Shown here: positions 21,688-32,250 of the stretch, piece after piece
Numbering within the stretch: position 1 is the stretch's first letter
How the letters are laid out: every line of letters begins with the position of its first letter
Source: Areca catechu
Taxonomy: Eukaryota; Streptophyta; Magnoliopsida; Arecales; Arecaceae
Direction: 5' to 3'
DNA: 64,000 nt
Assembly (NCBI GenBank): GCA_021397845.1
Contig: CM038053.1
Location: 88,349,157 to 88,413,156, forward strand
The notes under the pieces: model-generated
Seen by the model: only the letters and a program-made list of their open reading frames with translations
The model's database searches: none
What the model was told of the DNA's origin: nothing
Translations under genes and position numbers: made by a program

Positions 21688-23328
21688 ATGTCTACCCGGA
21701 ATGGAGTACCCTACCAACCTAGTCAAACCCAACCAGATTTAGAGGCCATGGTTAGAAATCTTACCGAAAGTATGACCAAATTGAGTCAGGACATGAATGA
21801 GGGTTTTTCCCAATTTAGGGATTGAGTCCAAGTACTTGAGAAACGTAGACATCAAAATTGGACCCCTGATCCAAAATTTAATAGGCCCCAACCTCACCCA
21901 TGCCAGGAGCCTAGGAGGACCTTATACCATGATCCCGAGCATAACCTTAGGAAGCCTAACCATGATATCTATAATATGGATCGTGTCTATGAGAGGTCCT
22001 TACAATATTCTAGACCAGTCACTCAACAACCCCAGTCTTCTAGATCAAACCATTTAGATCCACACCCATGCCCAAGTAAGGTCTCTACTAGCTTGAAACC
22101 CAGTGTGACCCAGGTTCCTATATCTCAAGAATGTTTGTTTTGTAGAGAAAGAGGCCATAAATTTAGTCAGTGCCCATGCATAGGACTGGCTTGTGCACAG
22201 CTAAGTGGTAAGAATCCTAAGGATGACATTAATGAGGGAGAACCCAAGCCTACCAATGAGGAAGAAAGGTTAGGTATGACAAGCCTAGAATCAGTTGACC
22301 CGATCACCACTGACCCGAAACCCATTGAAGATGGCATCGAGGAAGTATATGATGCTGGCTTGAGTCTAGGTGATGAATATGAGGGGGAAGAACTTGAAGA
22401 ATGTGACATTGATACTATTGGTTCCTTACCTGAGGAGACCTTGGAGAGCAACCAACTGATAGGACCTAGTTCAGAAATTCAAGAGATTTGTGAGAACCGG
22501 GTTCCTTTAGTCAAATACCCCCAGGAAGAACTCATAGTGTTAGCCCGAGCTATTAGTTCGTACCCTCTAATGACGGTCATTCCCCAAGTACCAATTGAAG
22601 ATCTTTGCACAGAACTGTTTAAGTTTGCCCACCCTATGGTAGATCCTCTCCTTAGGATGACTGAATCAAGCCTCTTACAATTGGACCTTGTCCCATGCCC
22701 AGCCACTAAGGTCTCTCCCGTAATCTCAGTTGAACATCCTTGTCTTGAGCGGATTGGTTCACCCAGTCCTGTAGAAGTCCTCCTTATGGCCCCAGACCCC
22801 TTCCTTTGCATGACTGACCTACCCTTCTATAGAGTATACCTTTCTACACCCATAGGTCAAATTTCAAGTCTTGAGGTCATCATCCATAGGCCCTTCCATG
22901 AATCATTCTTCAATCCAGTTCTTGAGAAAATGGATCATTATTTGCTTAGAGAACAAACTTTAACTATTGCAATCACATGTCCTAGGCTGCTTCCCGAACC
23001 ATCTCTTGATCCATTCCTGGGAGTAGCAAACTTTTCCTTTCGAAAGGATGACCAGTTGACACTCATAGATCACCATTCAAACCTTCAGGTCACCACCTTT
23101 AGTCAGCAGGTAATTCGTGACTCCGTCTTATATTTCCTCCCTTTCTCTAGGACTTCCAATGCTTCTTACACCATCCAAGTATACTTTGTCGAAGTCTTTA
23201 GAGTGAACCACGTGTCAGAACCTATTAGGTTTGCCACCTACTTCTGGAAGACCTTATGGCACCTACTAGGCACCCATGATAAGTTTTCATGCTCTGCATG
23301 CCATCCTCCGACCCAAGGTCAAACCTAG
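21688..23328 (+). pseudogene. Gag-derived long ORF with unrecognised central segment, one nonsense codon
   Basis: The frame from ATG 21688 (MSTRNGVPY, the E3 Gag start) is open to 23328 except for one TGA at 21823-21825. E3 has an Arg codon at that position. About 95 residues of Gag N-terminus are followed, with the capsid core deleted, by a zinc knuckle CLFCRERGHKFSQC. An acidic linker (VYDAGLSLGDEYEGEE) is also present in E3 before protease. The next 290 or so residues match no known domain. They share motifs with E1 and contain three related stretches beginning DPLLRMT, DPFLCMT and DPFLGVA. The C-terminus RFATYFWKTLWHLLGTH is an altered integrase segment. From 21976 the frame is intact for 450 codons, which suggests recent coding function. 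Confidence 0.72.
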
Positions 23329-23515
23329 AGAGTCATAGTTTGTTAGGTTCAGACCTAGGGTTCCTTTGAATAAAGTTCATTCTTTAGGAATGCATCGTCA
23401 GTCGAGTTTAGGACATTGACTCAGATTTTGGTTTGATTGAGAGCACCAGGAATTGGGATTTGTATTTTGTTCAGGGCTGAAATTGCATTCAATGTTTCGA
23501 TCAATAGGTCTATAG
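23329..23515 (+). other. E2 spacer
   Basis: Degenerate sequence between the long ORF and the integrase tail. Stops are present in all frames, and no feature is recognised. Confidence 0.5.
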
Positions 23516-24285
23516 GCTAGAGTCCCTTTGAAATTGTTCATGGATACAAGCCTCACACACCACTTGATCTTATTTCACTATTAGCCCACACACACAAGTC
23601 TCTTGATTCACTTGCATAGCATGTAAAGGACTTGCATAAAGAAATTCATGCCAAAATAATTTTAAGTAATGAAACTTATAAGAAGTTGGCTGATTCTCAA
23701 AGGCGAGTCAAAACTTTTGTTGAGGGAGACTATGTAATGATTAGGTTAAGGCCTGAACGATTTCCTCCTGGAGCCGTTAGGAAGTTACATGCTAGAGGAG
23801 CTGGACCATTTAGAGTGGTAAAGAGAGAAGGATCCAATGCCTATGTGCTCGAGTTACCTCCAGAACTAGGCATTAGCTCCACTTTCAACATTACAGACCT
23901 AGTAGAGTATAGGGAGCCAGCTGTGATTCCCAGTGAGGCTTTTGAACCTAATCCTGCTCTTGAGAGTGAACCTGACCCTGTGTGTCCACCAACAAACTGG
24001 CATGTGAGGAAAGAGCAGATTGAAAAGATCCTGGATGATCAGGTTATCTCTACTCGTAATCGAGGATACCAAAGATACCTGGTCCGCTGGCTAGGAAGGC
24101 CAGATTCTGATGACTCTTGGATCTCCCGAGAAGAATTACAAGAGTTGGACCCAGACCTCTTGGAGAGATACCAGAGCCAACTTGATCCATACTCGACAGC
24201 GTCGAGTTCCTCCCACCCTGGGAGAATTGGTGCGGGCACCAGACTTAGAAGAAGACTTCAGAGCTCCATCTGGATCTCTGATTAA
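23516..24285 (+). pseudogene. Integrase C-terminus and chromodomain of E2
   Basis: Integrase sequence restarts near 23516 (PFEIVHGYKPH-like). From 23632 an open frame of 217 codons covers the C-terminal module (RKLHARGAGPFRVV) and a complete chromodomain (EQIEKILDDQVISTRNRGYQ ... YLVRWLGRPDSDDSW). It ends 58 bp inside the 3' LTR. Without a catalytic core it cannot integrate DNA. The chromodomain could still be translated only if an upstream start exists, which is not evident. Confidence 0.8.
24191..24207 (+). promoter_or_regulatory. Conserved stem-loop upstream of the E2 3' LTR
   Basis: ACTCGAC-AGC-GTCGAGT is a perfect 7-bp stem, 20 nt before the LTR. Confidence 0.65.
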
Positions 24286-26056
24286 CCTTGCCCGAAGAAT
24301 TAGGATTTTTTTGGCTTGTAATAAGGGTTGACTGGATCGACTCAACTTTAGCTTTAGTCTATATTACCTGTATTTTATTTTATTGAGTCATGTTGACTCA
24401 GTAGTGGACTAGGGTTTCAACCTGGGGTGTTACATTTTCTCCCAAGGCCAAGCAAGTGGGCGCCACACTCCCAGCCACACTCCCAGCCATACGCCTGAGT
24501 CCAGGGGGTGCCACATCTCCATCCAGCAGGCTTTGGTCCCCACACCACAGATAGCAGCTCCCCTCTTTCATGCGCCAATTGAGGAGAAATCCACCAGGGG
24601 TCCACAAATCAAGGGGGCAGCCCAAGACTTCCCAAAAGAACCAAACTATAAAAGGAAAGAAATTCTCTTGGAGAGGAATTCAAGGAGGCTCCCATTACCT
24701 GCCAAAAATACTCAAAACAAAGTTAGAAGGAGCCATAACTTGGGGAGAAAGAAAAGGAGGTATCCAAAAAGGGTTGAGCCATGGAAGGAAGGAGATTTCT
24801 CTTGAAAAGCAAGGTTAGGAGGCGCCCTAATTATTCCAACTAAAGCCAGATATAAAAGGCAACAAATTTTCTCTTGGAGGGCAAGGTTAAGAGGCACCCA
24901 AACACTTCCAGATAAGGCCAAGCATAGAAGGAAAAAAATATTTTCTTGGAGGTCAAGACAAGGAGGCGCCACCCACTTTCCTTTTTGAAGCTTCAATCAA
25001 CTTTGGAATTAATTGGCCGGCCATATGAGTAGGGATTGTTATCCTAATTTGAAGATCCCCTCCTTTAGTCCCACATGGGAAGATATAAAACCCTACTCTC
25101 TTGTAATGGCCTATAAATTAAACCCCCATGTAAGTTTGAAAAGTAATCAGATGAATGAAACCAACTTTCTTTTTGTAGAGCAAACTCTGTGTTTTCTCTC
25201 TTTTGCACTTGCATCCAGGTGTTGAGCTCCATGAGGGAGTAAATCCGGGTTCCCCAGGAACCTTGAGGAGGTGTGAGATCTCCAAAACCCAAACCCTAGG
25301 TTAGCCACTCCACTCCCAAACCCTAGCCGCCATCACCTTTCTCTTTCCACCAAGCCCTAGCCTATCCCACCTCTCATGGCCACCCTCTCCAAGTCCAGGC
25401 CGACCACCAGCATCCAGCTCCAGTCCAGATACTTCAGATCTACAGCAATTCTAAGAGGAAGTTAGATCAGCCTCCAGGAGAATCCTGATTTCAGCAACTT
25501 TAGCTTTCAAGTTCTTCAACCTGGTAAATCTTTTCTTGAGTATCTGAATTCCATCACTTGTTCCTCTTCTTTCCAAGATCTTGAGTCCAGGAGAAGCCGA
25601 CCAAACCACAAGACCAGTATTGGAGGATCCATTGCGAAGATAGCCGACTCCGAGGATCCCATAATCTGCTCGAGAGAGTTCTTCCACCCAAATTCTGAGA
25701 AGATCACTGTCTGGTTGGTAAACCATCTCTCCTCTCTATTTCTGTTCTGTTGAAAGTTCAGAGCGAAACCCTAGGTCTGGGAGTTTCTCAACCCCCAGTG
25801 ATCCGTTACTTCTGAACTACTCTGATAATTTAGTTTCATCTAAATTGTGCTTTCAATCCTTACCTAGTTTCCTTCAACTTAGTTTAGCTTTACTTTGAGT
25901 CAAAGCCAATTTCTGAAATATATATATAAAGAAAAAAAAGAATTAATCTTAAATTTACTTCCGCATACGCTTCCTTGTTCTTTGTTCTGCATCATTTTCG
26001 GTATCAGAGCTTTCGTTCTGCATCATTTTTGGTATCAGAGCTTTCGTTCTGCATCA
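24228..26056 (+). repeat. E2 3' LTR
   Basis: 1829 bp, TGGTGCGGGC to TGCATCA. It is closely similar to the 5' LTR and followed by the TSD TTGTT. Confidence 0.9.
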
Positions 26057-26061
26057 TTGTT

Positions 26062-26511
26062 GAGTCCTCTCTATGGTCTTAGAGATTTTCTTTCATAGCC
26101 CAAGGTAGCGATTTGGGTGGGATGCCCTAAGCTCTACATATAGTGAGATGGGTGGGATGCCCTAGGCTACATGTAGTGAGGTGGGTGAGATACCTTATAG
26201 GTGAGAGGTTTCTCCATGAATGTAAGTCCCTAGTCCATAGAGTGTCCATCTTCTTTATCCCTCCATGACCTTGGAAAGTTATCGTCACAACTCCATTAGT
26301 GAGGTGGGTGAGATGCCCTAGAGATGAGAGGTCTCTTCGTGAGTGTGATTTCCAAGTCCATGGCAGTCCAAACCCCTACCTTCCATCCCCGTTGTTTTCT
26401 TCACCATCTCCATAAAAAATAAAAAAATAATAATATATAATTTTTTTTATGGTACCCTAATCCTTGGAGACTTCTCAGCTTGTCAACAATCCTACCCCCT
26501 ATCCTCCATCA
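26062..26511 (+). repeat. X 3' LTR, second part
   Basis: Continues 18960 and matches 10220-10669. It ends CCTCCATCA followed by the TSD TTAAG. Confidence 0.88.
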
Positions 26512-26516
26512 TTAAG

Positions 26517-27117
26517 CTTCAATATCACCCATGTCATGCCTTAATAAACACCATGTTATTTTCAAATCACTTATGTTCAAGTCTCGAACAATCATGATCT
26601 AAATCTTGATGTCACTTATATCTATCCTAATTATTTATGCCACAGTTCCAAGCCATCATAACCTAAGCTCTGATACCACTATGTCAAGCCTTGAATCCAG
26701 CATCGAAATCGACTACGCTACCGACTGCACAAATCCTAGATACATTTTAGAGATCATGTAAGGCCTAGGTGCATAATATTCACTTCATTCAAAGATAACT
26801 TCAAATAAATCAATATTATTTAAATAATTGAATAATAACTAAACAATCCTTTTATTCAAGTCAAAATTACTAAATGGTCTACTGATTTATTATATAAATA
26901 TCAGCAACCGAACTAACTAAACAAAACTAACTAAACCATCTAAAAATTTATGTTCAGTCTAATGCCTAGCTCGATCCTTGCTATGCATCATTTCACCACG
27001 AATACAATTCACTACTAAGCTCAAATACCCTACACAACTTTGAGAAGGAAGGAAAAAGGGGGTTGTGAGCTTTACAGCCCTATATGGTCTCCAAATAGTC
27101 TCACCAATAATAGTAAT
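26517..27117 (-). other. Remnant of a minus-strand LTR element with primer site
   Basis: GCTCTGATACCA at 26667-26678 is the reverse complement of the initiator-Met primer site. Three bases later a TGTCAAGCC edge (26682) marks a probable 5' LTR extending right. This is probably the other half of the host element at 7340-9612. No ORF. The right edge of the LTR is uncertain. Confidence 0.5.
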
Positions 27118-27781
27118 TATTGACCCCTATATTGATTTTGATGATTAACAAAATACTTAAGCATATTTGAGTACTAACTATTTATTAAAATTTGTTTTAT
27201 TAGAAAAAGATACTCATCAAGTTAGTTGATTGATTGCTTGTTAAAATAGTTGAAGAAGTCGCCTTATGGATGAAATTGTAAAGTTAAATGGACTTAAGTA
27301 TATGAGAATGTCTTGGAAGGACTTAAGTTTTAAGGTTGAAGAAGATTCAACAGAGTTTTAATTGAATTTCAGAAAGTTTCAGCCAAGTGTCGATTCATGG
27401 ATGTGAAGTGTCGACTCAAGGCCTGAAACAAAAATTATACAGAACATGATGAATTTCAGACTTCTCTCGAGTGCTGACTCATGGAAGCCAAGTATTGACT
27501 CATGTGTCGACTCACCAGATGAAGTGTCACTCACCTAAGATTTCCAGAGAGCTTCAAGGAATATTTTTAAACAAAGTGTCGACTCATGGAGACCAAGTGT
27601 TGACTCAAGGTGTTGACTCATGACTTGAAGTGTCGACACTTGAAGTTCTGCTGAACAGTAATGGCTAGTTTTTTCAAATGCAGAACTTGTCCTTTTTATC
27701 GAGAATTGGGACCCAATTTTAGATTTCACGTTGAACCCAAATCATAAAAACAACCTTGTTCCCGATCAAGAACAAATGCCC
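27118..27781 (+). repeat. Truncated copia LTR fragment
   Basis: Begins TATTGACCCCTATATTGATTTTGATGAT, resembling the TGTTGACCCC start of the C5/C7 LTRs but on the plus strand. It carries repeated GTGTCGACTCA motifs. It is cut on the right by C6 and has no associated coding region. Confidence 0.55.
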
Positions 27782-28456
27782 TGATCAACAAAGCAATAAC
27801 GGAAGCGTATCACAGGTTGTTGATGACCCTCTACTAGCGATCTCCTTGGAGAACACGGTAGGATACAGGTCTTTGAAGATCAAGCATAGCAAGATCCAAG
27901 AACAGGAGAAGAAGAGAGAAGAAGAGAGAATTCTCTGGAAAAAGGGGATTTCCTTGATTCCACTTCCGAGAAGTTCATTTACAACCCTCACACAATCTCT
28001 TAAGAAGTTACAATATATATACCTCGGTCGTACATGATCGAGTACCCCAAACTCCCTCCAGTTGGCACCGCTTAAAAAATAGCTCACCCATCATTCGAGC
28101 CGGCTATAGACACTAGAGTCGACTCGATCTTGGAACCGAGTCAACTCTAAGCATTAGAGCCAACTAGTCCAGACCACATAATTTCCTGACTGTATAACTG
28201 AGCCAACTTGAACCCAATCAGCCAACTCGACCATAACACATTCTCCTATTCTAAGCCATGATAACTAGCAGAGCCAACTCTTACATCAGAGGAGCCGACT
28301 CTAAGACCCAAATTGATCAAAACTCAGCCTAAAATACCTAGGACTCACCCTGGACTTACTCCTAGCCTTAGATACATCATGGACAACCATGATAGACTGA
28401 ACCAATACAAGGACATTGACCCAACAAGCCTTGAACACACCACCCGAGACTCAACA
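27782..28456 (-). repeat. C6 3' LTR
   Basis: About 675 bp, TGTTGAGTC to TTGATCA on the minus strand. It contains GAGTCGACTC-type motifs at 28080-28320. The left boundary is inferred only from the TG/CA rule. Confidence 0.55.
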
Positions 28457-28506
28457 ATCTCCACCTTGGTGCTTCAAGGCTACATATGCTAGACTTCTCA
28501 AACCCA

Positions 28507-30182
28507 TCAACCACATACAAGAGTAGAAGCTTTCCTTTGGTAGAGCCTTTGTAAGTGCATCCTCCTGGTCTCCTTTGTATGGACCTTCACCAGCGCCAGT
28601 TCTCCTTCCTCCACCAGCTTTCTAACTATGTGGTATCTCGCATCTATATGCTTGGTGCAAGCATTATAGATTGGGTTTTGAGTCAAGTGTATGGCACCCT
28701 TGCTATCACTGTGCAGGACCACCATACACTATTTCACCCCCATTTCAGCCACTAGCCTTCTCAGCCATAATGCTTCCTTTATAGCCTCAGTAATCCCTAT
28801 ATACTCTGCTTCCATTGTAGACAAAGTAGTAATAGGTTGAAGGGTAGATCTCCAAGAAAATGGTCCACCATACATGCAGAAGATATAAACTGTTGTAGAC
28901 CTTCTTGTATCAATATTACCTGCATAGCTTGCATCAACAAACCCTTCCAAAGGACTTGAATATTCACCTGACTCTATAGAGTTCCCTTCATGTCCTTCTA
29001 GCTGCCCACCAAATACCAGTCCATGCTTTTGAGTCCCTTGTAGATATCGCAAAATCACTTCAATGCCTTCCAGTGTTCCTTCCCAGGGTCAGCCATGTAT
29101 TTGCTCACCTGGCTTACAGCATATGCTATGTCTGGCTTGCAACAAACAATAGCATACATCACACTACCCATTGCATTGGCATATGGAACTATTTCCATGT
29201 ACTCTCTCTCCTTCTCCATTTGGGGGCTCTAATTTTTCGAGAGAGAAATATGCCCTGGTAATGGTGTATCTATTAGTTTGGCCTTCTCCATCCCAAACCT
29301 CTCGAGTACCCTTTTGATGTACCCACCTTGTAACAAATAGAGTATTCTTTTGTATCTGTCCCTGCAAATCTCCATTCCAAGGATTTTCTATGCTGATCCC
29401 AAATCTTTCATCTCAAATTCATAAGAAAATACTCTCTTCAGCCCTTTCATAGCTTTCATACTTCTGCTAGCTATCAACATATCATCCACATACAGAAGTA
29501 AATAGAGAGCATCCACAGTATCCACATCCTTGACATGAACACAATGATCATGTTCACATATGAGAAATCCAAGGCTTAAGATAAATGTATCAAATCTGTG
29601 ATACCACTGACGGGGTGATTGTTTCAAACCATATAATGACCTCTGGAGTAGACATACCTTATTCTCCTATCCAATCTCAATGAAGCCATCAGGTTGCTTT
29701 ATGTAGATATTCTCTTTTAGACTTCTATGTAGAAAGGCTATCTTCACATCCATTTACTCCAATACCATATCATGTTTTGCCACCAATGATAACAACACCC
29801 GAATTGAAGTATGGCATAACACAGGAGAAAACACCTTTGTGTAGTCAACTCCCTCCCTTTGTGAATATCCCTTTGCTACCAGCCTTGCCTTGTATCTTAC
29901 TCTACCTTGCTTTAAAGGTAATGATTTCTTTATGATCACCCATTTGGAGCCAATTGAATGAGCATCTTTAGGTAGATCCATCAGCTACCATGTCTGATTC
30001 CTCCTAAGAGATTCCATCTCATCCATCATGCCTTGCATCCATGACTCTTTATCAGGACTTTTCATGGCTTCCACAAAATTTTCTAAATCTTCATTAACAG
30101 ATATAAGAGCATATGATATAGTTTCATCCATGCCATATCTCATCGGTTTTTGAATTGTGCATTGAGGCTTATGCAATGCCAT
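28507..30182 (-). pseudogene. C6 reverse transcriptase and RNase H
   Basis: Frames in order on the minus strand: RT N-terminus (YKARLVAKGYSQREGVDY, about 29800-29900), the catalytic LLYVDDMLIAS (about 29480), then RNase H (FVDASYAGNIDTRRST, STMEAEYIG, about 28800-28960). The copia tail HIDARYHIVR follows. YVDD and the RNase H aspartates are retained, but the domain is split over at least five frames. Confidence 0.88.
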
Positions 30183-30223
30183 CCCCTTGCACTGTCCTGC
30201 AAGTCTCCTATTTGTGGCTCCTC

Positions 30224-31320
30224 CTACACCTCCTTTTGAATAGCTGGTTCTCCTTGCTTCTCCTTCACCCCTGGAGAATCTTTCCTGCCCAACTCCACCT
30301 CAACTAAAACTCCATTTCCAGTTGATATTGATGGCATATCCTCCACCTGTGTAGGGCACTCACTGCTGTTCATCTTCGTGACTGCACTTCCAACCGCAGT
30401 CCATGATTTCTCCAAGATGCTCCTTTCATGAAAAATGACATCCCTACTAATCACTGTCCTCTGTGATTGAGGATCCCATAGTAGGTAACCTTTGACTCCT
30501 TATGGATACCCTATGAATATCATCTTCTTTGACTTAAGTTTAGTTTGCTTCTTTCGGTTGCCTCTACAAGTACATAAGTTGGGCAACCAAAGACTTTCAG
30601 GTAGCCAAGCTCCACCTTCTTCCCACTCCAAGCTTCTTCCAGAAGTCCTCCATTTAGCTTAAAATGTGGGGACCTGTTCACAAGAAAACATGATAGAGTA
30701 ATAGCATCACCCCAAAATGTTTTCGGTAGTGATGACTGCAGCCTCATACTCTTTGCCTTCTTCAATAGTGTTCGGTTCATCCTTTTCGCAACACCATTCT
30801 GATGTGGGGTCATCCTTACTGTGTAATGGTGTTTGATTTTATTTTCCTCACAATATCTTCTGAACTCTTTACTAGAATACTCCCTACCATTATCTGACCG
30901 AAGGCACTTCACATGTCTTCCTGTCACCTTCTCTACTTCAACCGTCCAAGCTTTGAATCAGGCAAGTATATCTGATTTTTCTCTCATCAGATATACCCAT
31001 AATTTTCTAGAGAAGTCATCAATAAAGGTAACAAAATACATTGCTCCACTCCTGAATAAAATAGGTGCTGGCCTCCATACATCCGAGTACACCAAATCTA
31101 GCACTCCTTCACTTGGCTGGTACAAACAACAAATTTTACCTTATACTGTTTACCAAAGATACATAGCTCACACTGATCATTTCCATCCTTCTTCAAAGAA
31201 GAAATGTTTTCTTTTCTGCTTAACTTTGTGAGCCCTCGGTCACCCATATGACCTATTCGATAATGCCATAGTTTATATGTCAACTGCTCCTCCTGTGCCA
31301 CTGTAAGCACTTCCACCTAT
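30224..31320 (-). pseudogene. C6 integrase
   Basis: The GAG-pre-integrase zinc module (LWHYRIGHMGDRGL ... CELC) lies at 31150-31290. Core motifs CLRSDNGREYSSKEF and HQNGVAKRMNRTL are in 30760-30920; the expected E in VAERMNRT is K here. The linker to RT at 30224-30454 contains VIFHERSI. Broken by stops and frameshifts. Confidence 0.85.
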
Positions 31321-31423
31321 CATTCATAATTGAGCCTTCCATCTTGTACAGATTGTTGCTCAGTCTTCTTCCTCTCATTACCACCAAAGCTCCCTTGGTT
31401 ATTCTCAAACATCCACTACTAGA

Positions 31424-32250
31424 TTAGAAACTAAAAGTATAAACCTGCTCTTTCAAGTAGCTTAAAGAAATTAAATTTGTTTTTAGCTCTGGTACATGTT
31501 TGACATTTGATAGAGTCCTTATCACTCCATCATACATCCTCACCCAAATGGTGCCAACTCCAGCCATCGTACAAGGATGATCATCACCAAGGTTTACACT
31601 ACCTCCGTCTGATCTATCATAGGTGTAAAACCATTCCCGATGTGAGGTATAGTGGTATGAGCATGCAAAATCCAAAATCTAGGTATTATCCCAATCTATT
31701 GATCCATCTGATATAATCAGTACATCTCCTCCATTATCATCTGATACATTTGCACCATCTGTGTTGACTCTTCCCTTTTTTGTTTTCCAAAGAGGACAAT
31801 GCTTCTTGATATGCCCAAGCTGATGACACTTATAGCATTTCAAGTTCTTATGGTTCTGAGACTGAAATCTGCCCTTGGATTTCCCCTAGCTCTTTCTTTT
31901 GGTCTACCTTGCCTCTTATTCATAGCAAGAACCTTTGAGTTAGGATTACCTTTGCAGATCTTTTCCCTTTGCTCATTAAATCTGAGCACACCAACAACCT
32001 CTTCATAATTCAGGATTTCCTTCCCATAAACCAAGGTTGTTATGAGACCATCATACGATCCAGGGAGTGAACATAGTAGCAACAATGCCCGATCCTCCTT
32101 GTCAATTTTCACATCCAGACTCATCACCTCAGAACATACTTGATTGAACCTCTGAATATGAGTAACGAGGTCTCCTCCTTCAGGCATTCTCAAGCTATAC
32201 AGTTGCTTCTTTAACCATAGCTTGTTTGTCATGTTCTTTTCCATGTATGT
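31424..32250 (-). pseudogene. C6 gag C-terminus and protease
   Basis: Gag sequence KNMTNKLWLKKQLYSLRM to RFNEQ (about 31960-32240) is followed by a CCHC knuckle on the minus strand near 31800-31840 and a protease region. There the usual D-S-A motif reads D-F-A (about 31670). The open frame 31840-32469 is chimeric: its first 70 or so residues come from the C7 LTR that inserted at 32250. Confidence 0.8.

Larger units (their letters stand above)
18961..26056 (+). mobile_element. E2: non-autonomous Ty3/gypsy element with long LTRs
   Basis: 7.1 kb, with LTRs at 18961-20782 (1822 bp) and 24228-26056 (1829 bp) and a perfect duplication TTGTT (18956-18960 and 26057-26061). The LTRs belong to the same family as those of the autonomous E3. 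The interior holds one long gag-derived frame and an integrase/chromodomain tail. Capsid, protease, RT and RNase H are missing. Its insertion in the 3' LTR of X makes it younger than X. Confidence 0.92.
9613..26511 (+). mobile_element. Element X: small non-autonomous LTR element, doubly interrupted
   Basis: LTRs of about 1.05 kb lie at 9613-10669 and at 18368-18960 plus 26062-26511, the second being split by E2. The outer duplication TTAAG is perfect (9608-9612 and 26512-26516). E4 sits in the interior and E2 in the 3' LTR. Without them X is about 3.26 kb with only about 1.16 kb of interior, too short for gag-pol. The 3' interior end keeps the conserved stem-loop and purine tract seen in the E1/E2/E3 chromoviruses, which suggests relatedness. 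Confidence 0.9.
27782..32250 (-). mobile_element. C6: decayed Ty1/copia element (3' LTR, pol, part of gag)
   Basis: On the minus strand, gag, protease, integrase, RT and RNase H run from 32250 down to 28507, the copia order. A polypurine-like CACCAAGGTGGAGAT precedes the LTR start TGTTGAGTC (right edge 28456). The left edge is probably the TGATCAAC at 27782. The 5' part is missing because C7 inserted in gag at 32250, and the sequence beyond is not in the window. Many stops and frameshifts break the genes. Confidence 0.8.
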
